From: Terriglobia bacterium
GTDB lineage: Bacteria > Acidobacteriota > Terriglobia > Bryobacterales > Bryobacteraceae
DNA length: 55,790 nt
Assembly: GCA_021325175.1 (NCBI GenBank)
Contig: JAJPHS010000041.1
Location: 1 to 55,790, forward strand
Direction: 5' to 3'
Below, in pieces: positions 1-8,401 of this stretch (positions are counted from its first letter, which is position 1; every line of letters starts with the position of its first letter). A model generated the notes under the pieces. That model saw only the letters and a list, made by a program, of their open reading frames with translations, was not told the origin of the DNA and ran no database searches. Position numbers and translations under genes: made by a program.

Positions 1-498
1 ATGTACGCCGAGACTTTACCGCAACTGATCCAGGATCACCGCGGCCAGATCGTCAGCGGAGCCATCGATCGTGTGCGCCTCGAGCCCGAGCTCGCCGGCC
101 TGATCGATAGCCGCTGCGATGTCGCCGCCTGGTTCCATCGCATCATTGAAGCGCTCGATCGCTGGCCGGGCATCGCCACCGATAATCAGGCCGAGCGCCT
201 GCACTTTACCTTTGGCGAAGGCTGCGCGCGAAACGGCATCCCGCTGCATCAGGTTATGCGCGCGCTTCATCTTCTGAAAAGCCGCATCGTCGATTTCGCG
301 CGATCGCAAGGCTTGGCCCGTAATTCGCTCGAAATCTACGTCGAGGAGGAGCTGGAAAATCGCGTCAGCTTCTTCTTCGATTGGCTGCTGTACCACGTCG
401 TGCTCGGCTATGAATCCGTCCGCCCGCTCCATCTGGACAAACCGCAGGCGCCCAAAAAGCAGGACGTGCGGGATCTGCCCGGTTGGGTTCCCCTCTAA
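1..498 (+). CDS. RsbRD-type N-terminal sensory domain protein
   Basis: A soluble 165-residue, all-helical protein with no signal peptide. Its sequence resembles the RsbT co-antagonist RsbRD N-terminal domain: an N-terminal ELPQLI/RGQIVSGAI-like helix, a central FTFGEGCARNGIPLHQV segment and a C-terminal helix ending in FFFDWLLY. In the family such domains are globin-like sensor modules placed before STAS, kinase or cyclase domains. Here the domain stands alone and ends in a short proline/lysine-rich tail. The ATG is the first base of the window, so I cannot exclude a start further upstream. No anti-sigma or kinase partner is visible nearby. The family call is moderately secure; the function is not known. 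Confidence 0.6.
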   Translation: MYAETLPQLIQDHRGQIVSGAIDRVRLEPELAGLIDSRCDVAAWFHRIIEALDRWPGIATDNQAERLHFTFGEGCARNGIPLHQVMRALHLLKSRIVDFARSQGLARNSLEIYVEEELENRVSFFFDWLLYHVVLGYESVRPLHLDKPQAPKKQDVRDLPGWVPL

Positions 499-515
499 GC
501 CTGACCGCGCGGCCC

Positions 516-535
516 GGGCGTTCCCCCGCCCTTTT
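516..535 (+). terminator. weak intrinsic terminator after the RsbRD-like gene
   Basis: A GGGCG/CGCCC stem with a six-base TTCCCC loop is followed directly by TTTT. It lies 18 bases past the stop of the first gene and upstream of the htrA ribosome-binding site. The stem is short, so this is a tentative terminator. Confidence 0.35.
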
Positions 536-616
536 GGGTCCTCAGATCCCCCGAAGCCGGGATTGGTCGATTGCCGGGGCGAGCTTAATCTGGAGCCAGC
601 AAGGAGAATAGCGCAA

Positions 617-2113
617 ATGAATCGGGTGCGACGGCTTCGTATTGTGCTGTATTGTTTGCTTGCCGGCGGGGCCGGCATTCTGGTCGGGTCCAGGGCTCTG
701 ACGCCCTATTTCCAGGTGCCGGAAGTCGCGGCGGCGCCGCAGTCCGCCGCTCCGCAATCGATGGCGGGAATTCAAACCACATTCGCGCCAATTGTCGAAA
801 AAGACTTACCGGCGGTGGTCAACATCTCTTCTTCGAAGATCGTACGGATGACCAACGGCGATCAGCCGTTTTTCATGGACCCTTTCTTTCGCCAATTCTT
901 CGGCGATAACTTCGGGCGGCAGTTCCGCGCGCCGCAGCAGCGCGAGCGCGGCTTGGGTTCGGGTGTAATCGTCAAATCCGACGGTTACATTCTGACCAAT
1001 AATCACGTGATCGAAGGCGCCAACGAGATCAACGTGACCCTTTTGGACAAGCGGAATTTCAAGGCCAAAATCATCGGCACTGATCCGAAAACCGACATCG
1101 GCGTGCTGAAGATCGAGGCCACCGGCCTGCCCACGCTGCCCTTGGGCGATTCTTCCAAGGTGCGCGTCGGCGACCTGGTGCTGGCCATGGGCCAGCCGTT
1201 CGGCCTGAGTCATACCGTGACCATGGGAATTGTGAGCGCAAAAGGCCGCACCGAGCGTGACGGTCTCGATCTGAACCCGCAGGGCTATGAGGATTTCATT
1301 CAGACCGACGCGGCGATCAATCCCGGAAATTCCGGCGGCGCGCTGGTGGATATGCGCGGCGATCTGATCGGCATCAACACGGCGATTCTTTCGGGCGGCG
1401 GCGGCGGAAATCAAGGGATCGGATTCGCGGTGCCGGTAAACATGGCGCGCGCGGTAATGGATCAGTTGATTGCGCACGGCAAGGTTTCGCGCGGCTATCT
1501 GGGCGTGCAGATCCAGGAAATCACGCCTCCCATGGCGAAGTCGTTCCAGCTTACTGATACGCGCGGCGCCCTGGTGGCTGAAGTGGAGCCGAATACGCCG
1601 GCGGCGGCGGCCGGCATCCAGCGCGGCGATATCATCCGCGAAATGGACGGGCAGCCGGTGGAAAATAGCACGCAGTTGCGTCTGCGCATTTCGATGTTGC
1701 CTCCGGGCGCTACCGTGCATTTGAAGCTGTTGCGCGGCGGTGTGGAAAAAACGGTGGCGGTGAAGCTCGGCGAAGCGCCGGGAGATCAATCGCGCGCCTC
1801 TTCCGGCGGAGGCTCCGACAACGGATCGAATGCTCTGGATGGCGTTTCGGTGCAGGATCTCGATTACCAGACGCTGCGCCAGCTCCAGCTACCCGGCTCG
1901 ACCAAGGGCGTGGTGGTGACCGATGTCGCCGACGGGAGCGCCGCCGCCGATACCGGTCTTCGCCCCGGCGACGTGATTCAGGAAGTGGATCATACCCCCA
2001 TTTCGAACACCAGCGACTTCAATCGCGCGATTCGCCGGGCAGCGGGCCACACCGTGCTGCTGCTGGTAAATCGCGGCGGCACGACCTTCTACGTGGCCAT
2101 CGAGCCGCACTAA
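617..2113 (+). CDS. HtrA/DegP-family periplasmic serine protease with two PDZ domains
   Basis: A 498-residue Do-type protease/chaperone for envelope protein quality control. Residues 1-30 form an uncleaved anchor or signal segment. The trypsin-like domain carries the triad His130 (NNHVIEGA), Asp160 (KTDIGV) and Ser239 (NPGNSGGAL). Two PDZ domains follow, at about 295-385 and 405-495. I chose the ATG at 617 because AAGGAG sits at 601-606 and because a hydrophobic N-terminus begins there; the open frame runs back to 410 but that part overlaps the previous gene and is low quality. Length and domain order fit DegP/DegQ. It appears to be a single-gene unit, followed by hairpins. Confidence 0.95.
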   Translation: MNRVRRLRIVLYCLLAGGAGILVGSRALTPYFQVPEVAAAPQSAAPQSMAGIQTTFAPIVEKDLPAVVNISSSKIVRMTNGDQPFFMDPFFRQFFGDNFGRQFRAPQQRERGLGSGVIVKSDGYILTNNHVIEGANEINVTLLDKRNFKAKIIGTDPKTDIGVLKIEATGLPTLPLGDSSKVRVGDLVLAMGQPFGLSHTVTMGIVSAKGRTERDGLDLNPQGYEDFIQTDAAINPGNSGGALVDMRGDLIGINTAILSGGGGGNQGIGFAVPVNMARAVMDQLIAHGKVSRGYLGVQIQEITPPMAKSFQLTDTRGALVAEVEPNTPAAAAGIQRGDIIREMDGQPVENSTQLRLRISMLPPGATVHLKLLRGGVEKTVAVKLGEAPGDQSRASSGGGSDNGSNALDGVSVQDLDYQTLRQLQLPGSTKGVVVTDVADGSAAADTGLRPGDVIQEVDHTPISNTSDFNRAIRRAAGHTVLLLVNRGGTTFYVAIEPH

Positions 2114-2157
2114 ACGGCAGGCCCCAGCCCTGCCGTTTGGGGCGGAGCTGAAGCCCC
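2112..2157. repeat. paired hairpins after htrA (terminator or REP-like element)
   Basis: A perfect 10-bp stem (2112-2121 with 2129-2138, loop CCCCAGC) overlaps the htrA stop codon. A second stem, GGGGC/GCCCC at 2139-2143 and 2153-2157, follows immediately. Neither is followed by a good T-run. They may terminate transcription or protect the mRNA 3' end, or belong to a dispersed palindromic repeat family. Confidence 0.45.
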
Positions 2158-2200
2158 GCGCCGGATATATCTTGTCCTCCGGGCTTGTAAGCTGTGAAAG

Positions 2201-3214
2201 GTGCCGATCGCTCTGGACGCGACTTACAGCCTTGGCCGGAATCTTTCGGGCGTCGGCGTCTATTCGCGGCGGATCATCGCCGGACTCGCCGCGGCGCACC
2301 GGGACGAAAATTTTCTCTACTGCTACCGGCCGCACCGCTTCCTTCGCTCCTACCGCGAACGCATCCCACCAAACGCGGCGCGGCGGCTGCTGATCGGCAC
2401 TCCGCCCGGCGATCTGTTTCACGCGCTCAACCAGCGCGTCGACGCGCCCGGGCGCCGCACCGTGTCCACCTTCCACGACCTCTTTGTGCTCACCGGCGAT
2501 TATTCCACGCCCGAGTTTCGCGCCCGCTTCGCTGCTCAGGCGCGGCAAGCGGCGCAAAATAGCGACGCCATCATCGCGGTATCGAAATTCACCGCGTCTC
2601 AGGCCGAAGAGCTGCTCAAGATTCCGGCGGCGCGCATCCGCGTGATCCCGCACGGCGTCGATATCGTCGAATCGAGCGCGCCCCGCGAAAATCTGGTGCT
2701 GTTTACCGGCGCGATCCAGCGGCGAAAAAACGTTGCGCGCCTGGTCCGCGCCTTCGAGCGGATGCCGCGAAGCTGGCGGTTAACGCTCGCCGGCGCCGCC
2801 GATGGATACGGAGCGGAAAAGGAATTGGAAGCGGTCGAGCAGAGCCCGCGCCGCGCCGATATCGACGTTCCAGGCTATGTTTCCTCGCGCGCTCTCGAGG
2901 ATCTGTACTCTCGCGCGCGGATCTTTGCCTTTCCCTCCCTCGATGAAGGCTTCGGAATACCGGTGCTGGAAGCCATGGCCCGCGGCGTGCCGGTGGTCAC
3001 ATCTTCGCGAAGCGCTTTGCCTGAGGTCGCGGGCGATGCGGCCGTGCTGGTCGATCCTTTGGACGTGGATGCGATCGCCGCCGCGCTGATGCGGCTGGCC
3101 GCAGACGAACAACTGCGCGCCGATTTGATCCGCCGCGGGCTGGAACGGGCGCGGCGCTTCACCTGGGAATCCGCGGTTGAGCGCACCTGGAACCTTTATC
3201 ATGAGATCAAATGA
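2201..3214 (+). CDS. GT4-family glycosyltransferase (GT-B fold)
   Basis: A 337-residue retaining glycosyltransferase of the GT4/glycos_transf_1 type. The N-terminal acceptor domain has a glycine-rich loop (LGRNLSGVGVYSRRI, about 11-25). The C-terminal nucleotide-sugar domain has an E-x7-E motif at Glu249 and Glu257 (DEGFGIPVLEAMARGVPVV). It starts with GTG at 2201, without a strong ribosome-binding site. The sugar and acceptor cannot be read from sequence; mannosyl or glucosyl transfer in cell-envelope glycan synthesis is typical of the family. Its TGA overlaps the ATG of modA by four bases, so the two are translationally coupled although no functional link is obvious. Confidence 0.88.
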   Translation: MPIALDATYSLGRNLSGVGVYSRRIIAGLAAAHRDENFLYCYRPHRFLRSYRERIPPNAARRLLIGTPPGDLFHALNQRVDAPGRRTVSTFHDLFVLTGDYSTPEFRARFAAQARQAAQNSDAIIAVSKFTASQAEELLKIPAARIRVIPHGVDIVESSAPRENLVLFTGAIQRRKNVARLVRAFERMPRSWRLTLAGAADGYGAEKELEAVEQSPRRADIDVPGYVSSRALEDLYSRARIFAFPSLDEGFGIPVLEAMARGVPVVTSSRSALPEVAGDAAVLVDPLDVDAIAAALMRLAADEQLRADLIRRGLERARRFTWESAVERTWNLYHEIK

Positions 3215-3906
3215 GATTCCTCGTTACGGCCCTGCTGGGGATCGTGCCGGCGTGCGGCGCGGATCTGGTTGTAGCGGCCGCGTCAGATCTGGCGCCGTTG
3301 ACGACCGCGCTCGCCAAGGCCTTCGGCCCGGTGCGCTTCACCATCGCTTCCAGCGGATCGCTCGCGCACCAGATCGAAAACGGCGCTCCTTTCGACGTCT
3401 ATTTGTCCGCCGATGAGAACTACGTAAAAGAGCTGGTCGCCGCGGGCAAAATCGGCGCGGACACGGTGGTGATTTACGCGCGGGGACGGATCGCCGTCTG
3501 GTCGCCGAAATTTCCGGTCCGCTCGCTTGAGGATCTGACGAAGCCCGAAATTAAACACGTCGCTCTCGCCAATCCGGAGCACGCTCCGTATGGCGCGGCC
3601 GCGCGCGCGGCGCTGGAAAACTCCGGCGTCTGGACGGCGATTCAGCCGAAAATCGTTTATGGCGAAAACGTGCGCCAGGCGGTGCAATTCGCCGAAAGCG
3701 GCAACGCCGACGCCGCCCTCGCTTCCTGGACGCTGCTCAAAGGACGGGGAACACTGATCCCCGCCAATCTCTATCCGCCCATCCGGCAGGCAGGTGGGAT
3801 TGTCAAATCGACGTCGAACGCCGTTGCCGCGCGCAATTTTCTGCAATTCCTGATCAGCGCGCGAGGGCGAACAATATTCGAAGAAAACGGCCTGTTCGAG
3901 CCCTGA
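3211..3906 (+). CDS. modA: molybdate ABC transporter substrate-binding protein
   Basis: A 231-residue periplasmic binding protein. An N-terminal signal segment ends near GADLVVAAASDL, followed by the ModA features ASSGSLAHQIENGAPFD and FLSADENYV-like DVYLSADENY. In characterised ModA proteins the serines of these segments coordinate the molybdate/tungstate oxyanion. The start is set by ATGA overlap with the upstream glycosyltransferase. The permease (modB) and ATPase (modC) are not in the window, so the gene is detached from the usual operon. A molybdenum cofactor guanylyltransferase gene (mobA) lies about 15 kb away, consistent with molybdoenzyme use. Confidence 0.85.
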   Translation: MRFLVTALLGIVPACGADLVVAAASDLAPLTTALAKAFGPVRFTIASSGSLAHQIENGAPFDVYLSADENYVKELVAAGKIGADTVVIYARGRIAVWSPKFPVRSLEDLTKPEIKHVALANPEHAPYGAAARAALENSGVWTAIQPKIVYGENVRQAVQFAESGNADAALASWTLLKGRGTLIPANLYPPIRQAGGIVKSTSNAVAARNFLQFLISARGRTIFEENGLFEP

Positions 3907-3941
3907 CACCGAGCTGAAATCGTGATAGTCTTCCATCAGCC

Positions 3942-4133
3942 ATGCAGAGGACCGAAGCAGTAGAGTGTCCGTTTTGCCTGGACCGGATGGAAATCGAGGA
4001 CCGCGATGGCGCCCTGTGGCTGGTATGTCCGAACGGTTGCGCCACCGAAGTCGAAGCTCCGGTGAAGAAACCGGCCGCCGCCGAGGCCGAATCGCCGATC
4101 CTGACGCGCGCGGCCGCTCGCGGCTCCAAGTAA
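3942..4133 (+). CDS. small zinc-ribbon protein
   Basis: A 63-residue protein with two cysteine knuckles, CPFC near residue 9 and CPNGC near residue 30, compatible with one structural zinc ribbon. A low-complexity Ala/Glu/Pro tail of about 25 residues follows. No catalytic motif is visible. The gene is isolated between modA and nadE. A GATAGT hexamer just upstream could be a -10 element. The spacing of the cysteines makes a real gene likely; the function is unknown. Confidence 0.6.
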   Translation: MQRTEAVECPFCLDRMEIEDRDGALWLVCPNGCATEVEAPVKKPAAAEAESPILTRAAARGSK

Positions 4134-4212
4134 TTTTTTCGAGGCAACAAAGGGCGGCGCGGCGCGGATCGGCCATTGTCCGGCCGATCTCTATGCGCGT
4201 GCGTCCAATTGG

Positions 4213-4241
4213 GTTTATGGCGGCGTTTCCCTCGATACAAT
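4213..4241 (+). promoter_or_regulatory. candidate promoter for nadE
   Basis: TACAAT at 4236-4241 is a good -10 match. A weak -35-like TTTATG lies 16 bases upstream. It would give a very short leader before the ATG at 4253. This rests on a sequence match only. Confidence 0.3.
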
Positions 4242-4252
4242 GAAAGATTCCG

Positions 4253-5902
4253 ATGCGCATTGCTTTAGCGCAGATCAATCCCACGGTCGGCGATCTTTCA
4301 GCAAACGTCGACCGGATGACGGAGGCGGCCCGCCGCGCCGCCGGACGCGGCGCCGAAGTCGTGGTCTTTCCGGAGCTTGCGGTCACCGGCTATCCGCCTC
4401 GCGATCTCGTCGAAAAACCGAGCTTTATCGAGCGCAGCGACGCCGAGCTGCGCCGGCTGGCGCAGGAAACCGCCGCGCTGGATTTAAGCGTTATCGCCGG
4501 ATACGTCGCGCGATCGCCATGGGAAACCGGCAAGCGCGCCGTCAACAGCGCCGCCGTGCTCGAACAAGGCAACATTGTCTTCCGCCAGGACAAAATGCTG
4601 CTGCCGACCTACGACGTTTTCGACGAAGCGCGTTATTTCCGGCCGGCCGAGCGCGAAGATGTCTGCGCGGTTCGCGGCAAGAAAATCGCCCTGACCATCT
4701 GCGAGGATGCCTGGAACGACCGGCGTTTCTGGAAGCAGCGCCTTTACCCCCGCGATCCGGTGGAGGAACTGTTTGCGGCCGGCGGCGAGATTCTGATTTG
4801 CATCAACGCCTCGCCCTACAACATGGGCAAGCGCGAAATCCGCCGCGGCATTTATCGCGCTTCGGCGCGGCGTTATCAGCGGCCGGTGATTTACGTCAAT
4901 CAGGTTGGCGGCAACGATCAGCTTGTGTTCGACGGATCGAGCTTCGCGATGAACTCCGCAGGCGAGGTGATCGCGTCGGCGCGGTCGTTTGAAGAGGATC
5001 TGGTTCTGGTGGATACCGAGGCGGGCAGCGGCGATCGTCACGAAGATTTCACCGACGAGTGCGAAGCTGTGTATCAGGCGCTGGTGCTCGGCACCCGGGA
5101 TTATATTCGCAAGTGCGGCTTCGCGCGCGTGCTGATCGGACTGTCCGGCGGGATCGATTCGTCGCTCACGGCGGCGATCGCGGTCGAAGCGGTGGGGAAG
5201 GAGAATGTGAGGGGAATCGGCATGCCCGGGCCTTTTTCCTCGGAAGGCAGCGTGCGCGACGCGCGGGAACTGGCGGAAAAGCTCGGCATCCGGTTCGATA
5301 TGATTTCGATTACCGCTGCCTATGAGCAGATGCTCGAGCAGCTTGCTCCGGTTTTCGCGGCATATTCCGCCGACGTCACCGAGGAGAATCTGCAATCGCG
5401 GCTGCGCGGCATGACGCTGATGGCCCTTTCCAACAAAACCGGCGCGCTGGTGCTCACCACCGGGAATAAGAGCGAGCTGGCGGTGGGCTACTGTACGCTC
5501 TACGGCGATATGTGCGGCGGGCTGGCGGTGATCAGCGATGTCCCGAAAACCATGGTGTATTCGCTGGCGCGCATCGCCAATCGCCGCCATGGCGGCGTGA
5601 TTCCGGAGAGCGTCTTCCGCAAGCCGCCTTCGGCCGAATTGAAACCGGATCAGAAAGACACCGATTCGCTGCCGCCCTATGATGTGCTTGACCCGATTCT
5701 TGAGGATTACATCGAGCATTACCGCACTCCGGCGGATATCGCGCGGCGGATGAACGTGCCGCTCGCGCTGGTGAAGGACATCGTCTGCAAAGTGGATCGA
5801 AACGAATATAAGCGCCAGCAGGCAGCCCCAGGATTGAAGGTGACCACCAAGGCGTTTGGCATCGGGCGGCGTTTCCCGATCGCGCAACGATACTCAGAGT
5901 GA
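4253..5902 (+). CDS. nadE: glutamine-dependent NAD+ synthetase
   Basis: A 549-residue two-domain enzyme making NAD+ from deamido-NAD+, ATP and glutamine. The N-terminal nitrilase-type glutaminase domain has the triad Glu41 (VFPELAVTGYPP), Lys114 (RQDKMLLPTYDVFDE) and Cys150 (LTICEDAW). The C-terminal synthetase has the ATP P-loop SGGIDSS at 298-304 and the TGNKSE segment. The length matches the glutamine-dependent form, not the short ammonia-dependent form. The ATG at 4253 follows GAAAG at 4243. A second NAD-pathway gene, nadC, lies at 46.8 kb. Confidence 0.96.
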   Translation: MRIALAQINPTVGDLSANVDRMTEAARRAAGRGAEVVVFPELAVTGYPPRDLVEKPSFIERSDAELRRLAQETAALDLSVIAGYVARSPWETGKRAVNSAAVLEQGNIVFRQDKMLLPTYDVFDEARYFRPAEREDVCAVRGKKIALTICEDAWNDRRFWKQRLYPRDPVEELFAAGGEILICINASPYNMGKREIRRGIYRASARRYQRPVIYVNQVGGNDQLVFDGSSFAMNSAGEVIASARSFEEDLVLVDTEAGSGDRHEDFTDECEAVYQALVLGTRDYIRKCGFARVLIGLSGGIDSSLTAAIAVEAVGKENVRGIGMPGPFSSEGSVRDARELAEKLGIRFDMISITAAYEQMLEQLAPVFAAYSADVTEENLQSRLRGMTLMALSNKTGALVLTTGNKSELAVGYCTLYGDMCGGLAVISDVPKTMVYSLARIANRRHGGVIPESVFRKPPSAELKPDQKDTDSLPPYDVLDPILEDYIEHYRTPADIARRMNVPLALVKDIVCKVDRNEYKRQQAAPGLKVTTKAFGIGRRFPIAQRYSE

Positions 5903-5908
5903 GGTTCC

Positions 5909-8383
5909 ATGAAACGATATTCAAGCGTGGCGTTCATTGTTCTGTGCGCGGCGGTTCTCAGCTCGCAGCCCTCCTGGAGAGAACACGTCGGCCAGCAGCC
6001 GGATGGGTCGTTTTTGCTGTCCAACGGCTGGCGCTTAAAACCGGCGGGCGCGCAGGTGAACCTGGACACGCTGCCCATGGCGTCCGTGCTATCGAAGGAC
6101 AAAAAATATCTCCTGGTGCTGAATAACGGCTTTAAGCCGCCCTCGATCATCGTGCTCGACACAGCGTCGTGGAAGGAAGTTTTCCGCGCGCCGGTGGCGG
6201 ATGCGTGGCTGGGCCTGGCAATTTCGCCCGACGGCGAGCACGTGTACACCAGCGGCGGCGCACATGGTTCGGTCTTCGAATTTTCGTTTTCATCGGGAAC
6301 GCTGCGGCCCGTCCGCGAAATGCACATCGTTGCGGGAAAGCCAACGTCCCAGGACTTCATCGGCGACGTCGCGGTTTCCCCGGACGGCTCGCGCCTCTAC
6401 GCGGCCGAGCTTTATCACGATTCCGTCGCGGTGCTCGACGCTAAAAGCGGCGAAGTCCTGAATCACCTCAAGACCGGTCGCCGCCCTTATCGGATTCTGT
6501 TTCATCCCGACGGAAAGGCGTTTTTCGTTTCGAGCTGGGCCGATGCGAGCGTATCGCTGTACGACGCCAAGACCGGCAGTGAAATGGCGAGCGTGCGCCT
6601 GGGGCCGCATCCCGCCGACATGGTGCTCGCCGATAAAAATCCGGAGGGCGCCGAAAAAGATCAGCAGTACCGCTTGTTCGTCGCGGCGGCGAACACCAAC
6701 AGCGTCTTTGTGGTGAGCGTCGGCGACAACAAGGAGTTGAAGCTCATCGAATCGATTAACGTGGCCATGACCGCGCGCCATCCGCTGGGGATGACGCCCT
6801 CGGCGGTCGCGCTCAGCCCCGATCAGAAAACGCTCTACGTGGCGTGCTCGGACGCGAACGTGGTCGCGGTGGCCGATGTTTCCGAGCAGCGCAGCCGCGT
6901 CACCGGTTTTATTCCGGTGGGCTGGTATCCGACGGCGGTGCGCACGCTTGACGGCGGCCATCTTCTGGTGCTGAACGGGCGCGGATCGCGCAGCTACCCC
7001 AATCCCAGATACCATGGCCCGACCGAGCCCGCGACGCCCTATCAGGGCGACCCGCGCGGGCCGTATTACGTCGGAGCGATGCAAACCGGGACGCTTTCGG
7101 TGATCGATGCGCCGTCGGGCGAGGCGCTTGATGCGTACACCAAAACCGCGCAGAGCTTATCGCCCTACAGCGATGACGATCTGGACCTCCGCAATCTCCC
7201 CGACGACAGCGTAATTGTGTCCAAGCCGGGCAAGCCGTCCCCGATCGAGCACGTCCTCTATATCGTCAAGGAGAATCGCACCTACGACCAGGTGTTCGGC
7301 TCAATCGGGAAGGGCAACAGCGATCCGGCCCTGTGCCTGTTTGACGAATCGGCCGCGCCGAATCATTACAAGCTGGCGCGCGAGTTCGTCCTGTTCGACA
7401 ATTTTTACGTCAACGCCGACGTGAGCGCGGACGGGCACAACTGGTCCACCGCATCGATCGCGCCGGATTACGTCCAGAAATTGTGGCCGAACGAATATGC
7501 GCATCGCGGAAAATCGTACGATTTCGAAGGATCGGACGTGGCCAATCGTCCGCCGGCGGGCTACATCTGGGATAACGCCGTCGATGCGGGCCTTACCGTG
7601 CGAAATTACGGCTATTTTTCGACCAACCGCAAGCAGCCCGGCCCAAATGGCGAGCAGGTCGAGAATCTGCGCGATCCGGTGCTCAAATCCATCACCAACA
7701 TGAAATATCGCGGCTTCGATCTGGATTATCCCGACACCGAGCGCGCCAAAACGTTCTTGGACGATTTGAAGCAATTCGAATCGAGCGGCGAGATGCCACG
7801 GTTCATGATTATGCGTCTGGGCAACGATCACACCAACGGCGCCACGCCGGGAAAGCTCGCGCCTAAGGCTCTGTTCGCCGATAACGATTACGCACTGGGC
7901 ATGATTGTGGACGGCATTTCGCACAGCCGCTTCTGGCCGCACACCGCGATTTTCGTGGTCGAGGACGACGCGCAGAACGGGCCGGATCACGTCGATTCGC
8001 ACCGTTCCCCAATGCTGGCCATCTCGCCTTACACCCGGCGCGGGATCATCGACAGCACGTTCTACAACACGACTTCGATTCTTCGCACCATCGAGCTGAT
8101 TCTCGGTCTGCGGCCGATGACGCATTTCGACGCCGGCTCGCATCCGCTGTACGCGGCCTTCGCGGCACAGGCCAATCTCGCGCCTTATCAAGTCGAAAAA
8201 CCGCGGATCTCCTTGACCGACCGCAATCCGGCGCGGTCCGCCACGGCGGCGCGGTCGGCAAAATTGAACTTTGATGACGCCGACGAAATCGACGATGATG
8301 AGTTGAATGAGATTCTATGGATCGCGATCAAGGGCACGGAGCCTCCCGCGCCCGTTCGCAGCTATTTCTCCGGACGGCGATAA
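5909..8383 (+). CDS. secreted YncE-type propeller fused to phosphoesterase/alkaline phosphatase-like domain
   Basis: An 824-residue exported protein. A signal peptide (about 1-19) is followed by a YncE/40-residue YVTN-type beta-propeller (about 50-420), with repeated segments such as AISPDGEHVYT, AVSPDGSRLYA and ALSPDQKTLYV. From about residue 445 comes a phosphoesterase-family domain (the phospholipase C/acid phosphatase superfamily) opening with HVLYIVKENRTYDQVFG. It contains metal-binding-like segments DNFYVNADVSADGHNWS and FVVEDDAQNGPDHVDSHRSP. The same fusion is a known architecture, but its substrate is not established. The ATG at 5909 follows a GAGG motif, six bases after nadE stops. 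Confidence 0.85.
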   Translation: MKRYSSVAFIVLCAAVLSSQPSWREHVGQQPDGSFLLSNGWRLKPAGAQVNLDTLPMASVLSKDKKYLLVLNNGFKPPSIIVLDTASWKEVFRAPVADAWLGLAISPDGEHVYTSGGAHGSVFEFSFSSGTLRPVREMHIVAGKPTSQDFIGDVAVSPDGSRLYAAELYHDSVAVLDAKSGEVLNHLKTGRRPYRILFHPDGKAFFVSSWADASVSLYDAKTGSEMASVRLGPHPADMVLADKNPEGAEKDQQYRLFVAAANTNSVFVVSVGDNKELKLIESINVAMTARHPLGMTPSAVALSPDQKTLYVACSDANVVAVADVSEQRSRVTGFIPVGWYPTAVRTLDGGHLLVLNGRGSRSYPNPRYHGPTEPATPYQGDPRGPYYVGAMQTGTLSVIDAPSGEALDAYTKTAQSLSPYSDDDLDLRNLPDDSVIVSKPGKPSPIEHVLYIVKENRTYDQVFGSIGKGNSDPALCLFDESAAPNHYKLAREFVLFDNFYVNADVSADGHNWSTASIAPDYVQKLWPNEYAHRGKSYDFEGSDVANRPPAGYIWDNAVDAGLTVRNYGYFSTNRKQPGPNGEQVENLRDPVLKSITNMKYRGFDLDYPDTERAKTFLDDLKQFESSGEMPRFMIMRLGNDHTNGATPGKLAPKALFADNDYALGMIVDGISHSRFWPHTAIFVVEDDAQNGPDHVDSHRSPMLAISPYTRRGIIDSTFYNTTSILRTIELILGLRPMTHFDAGSHPLYAAFAAQANLAPYQVEKPRISLTDRNPARSATAARSAKLNFDDADEIDDDELNEILWIAIKGTEPPAPVRSYFSGRR

Positions 8384-8401
8384 CGCCGCGCGTGGCCGGC
8401 G

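Noticed and set aside
410-616. N-terminal extension of the HtrA frame
   Set aside because: It overlaps the preceding gene, contains a terminator-like hairpin and lacks coding character; the ribosome-binding site supports the start at 617.
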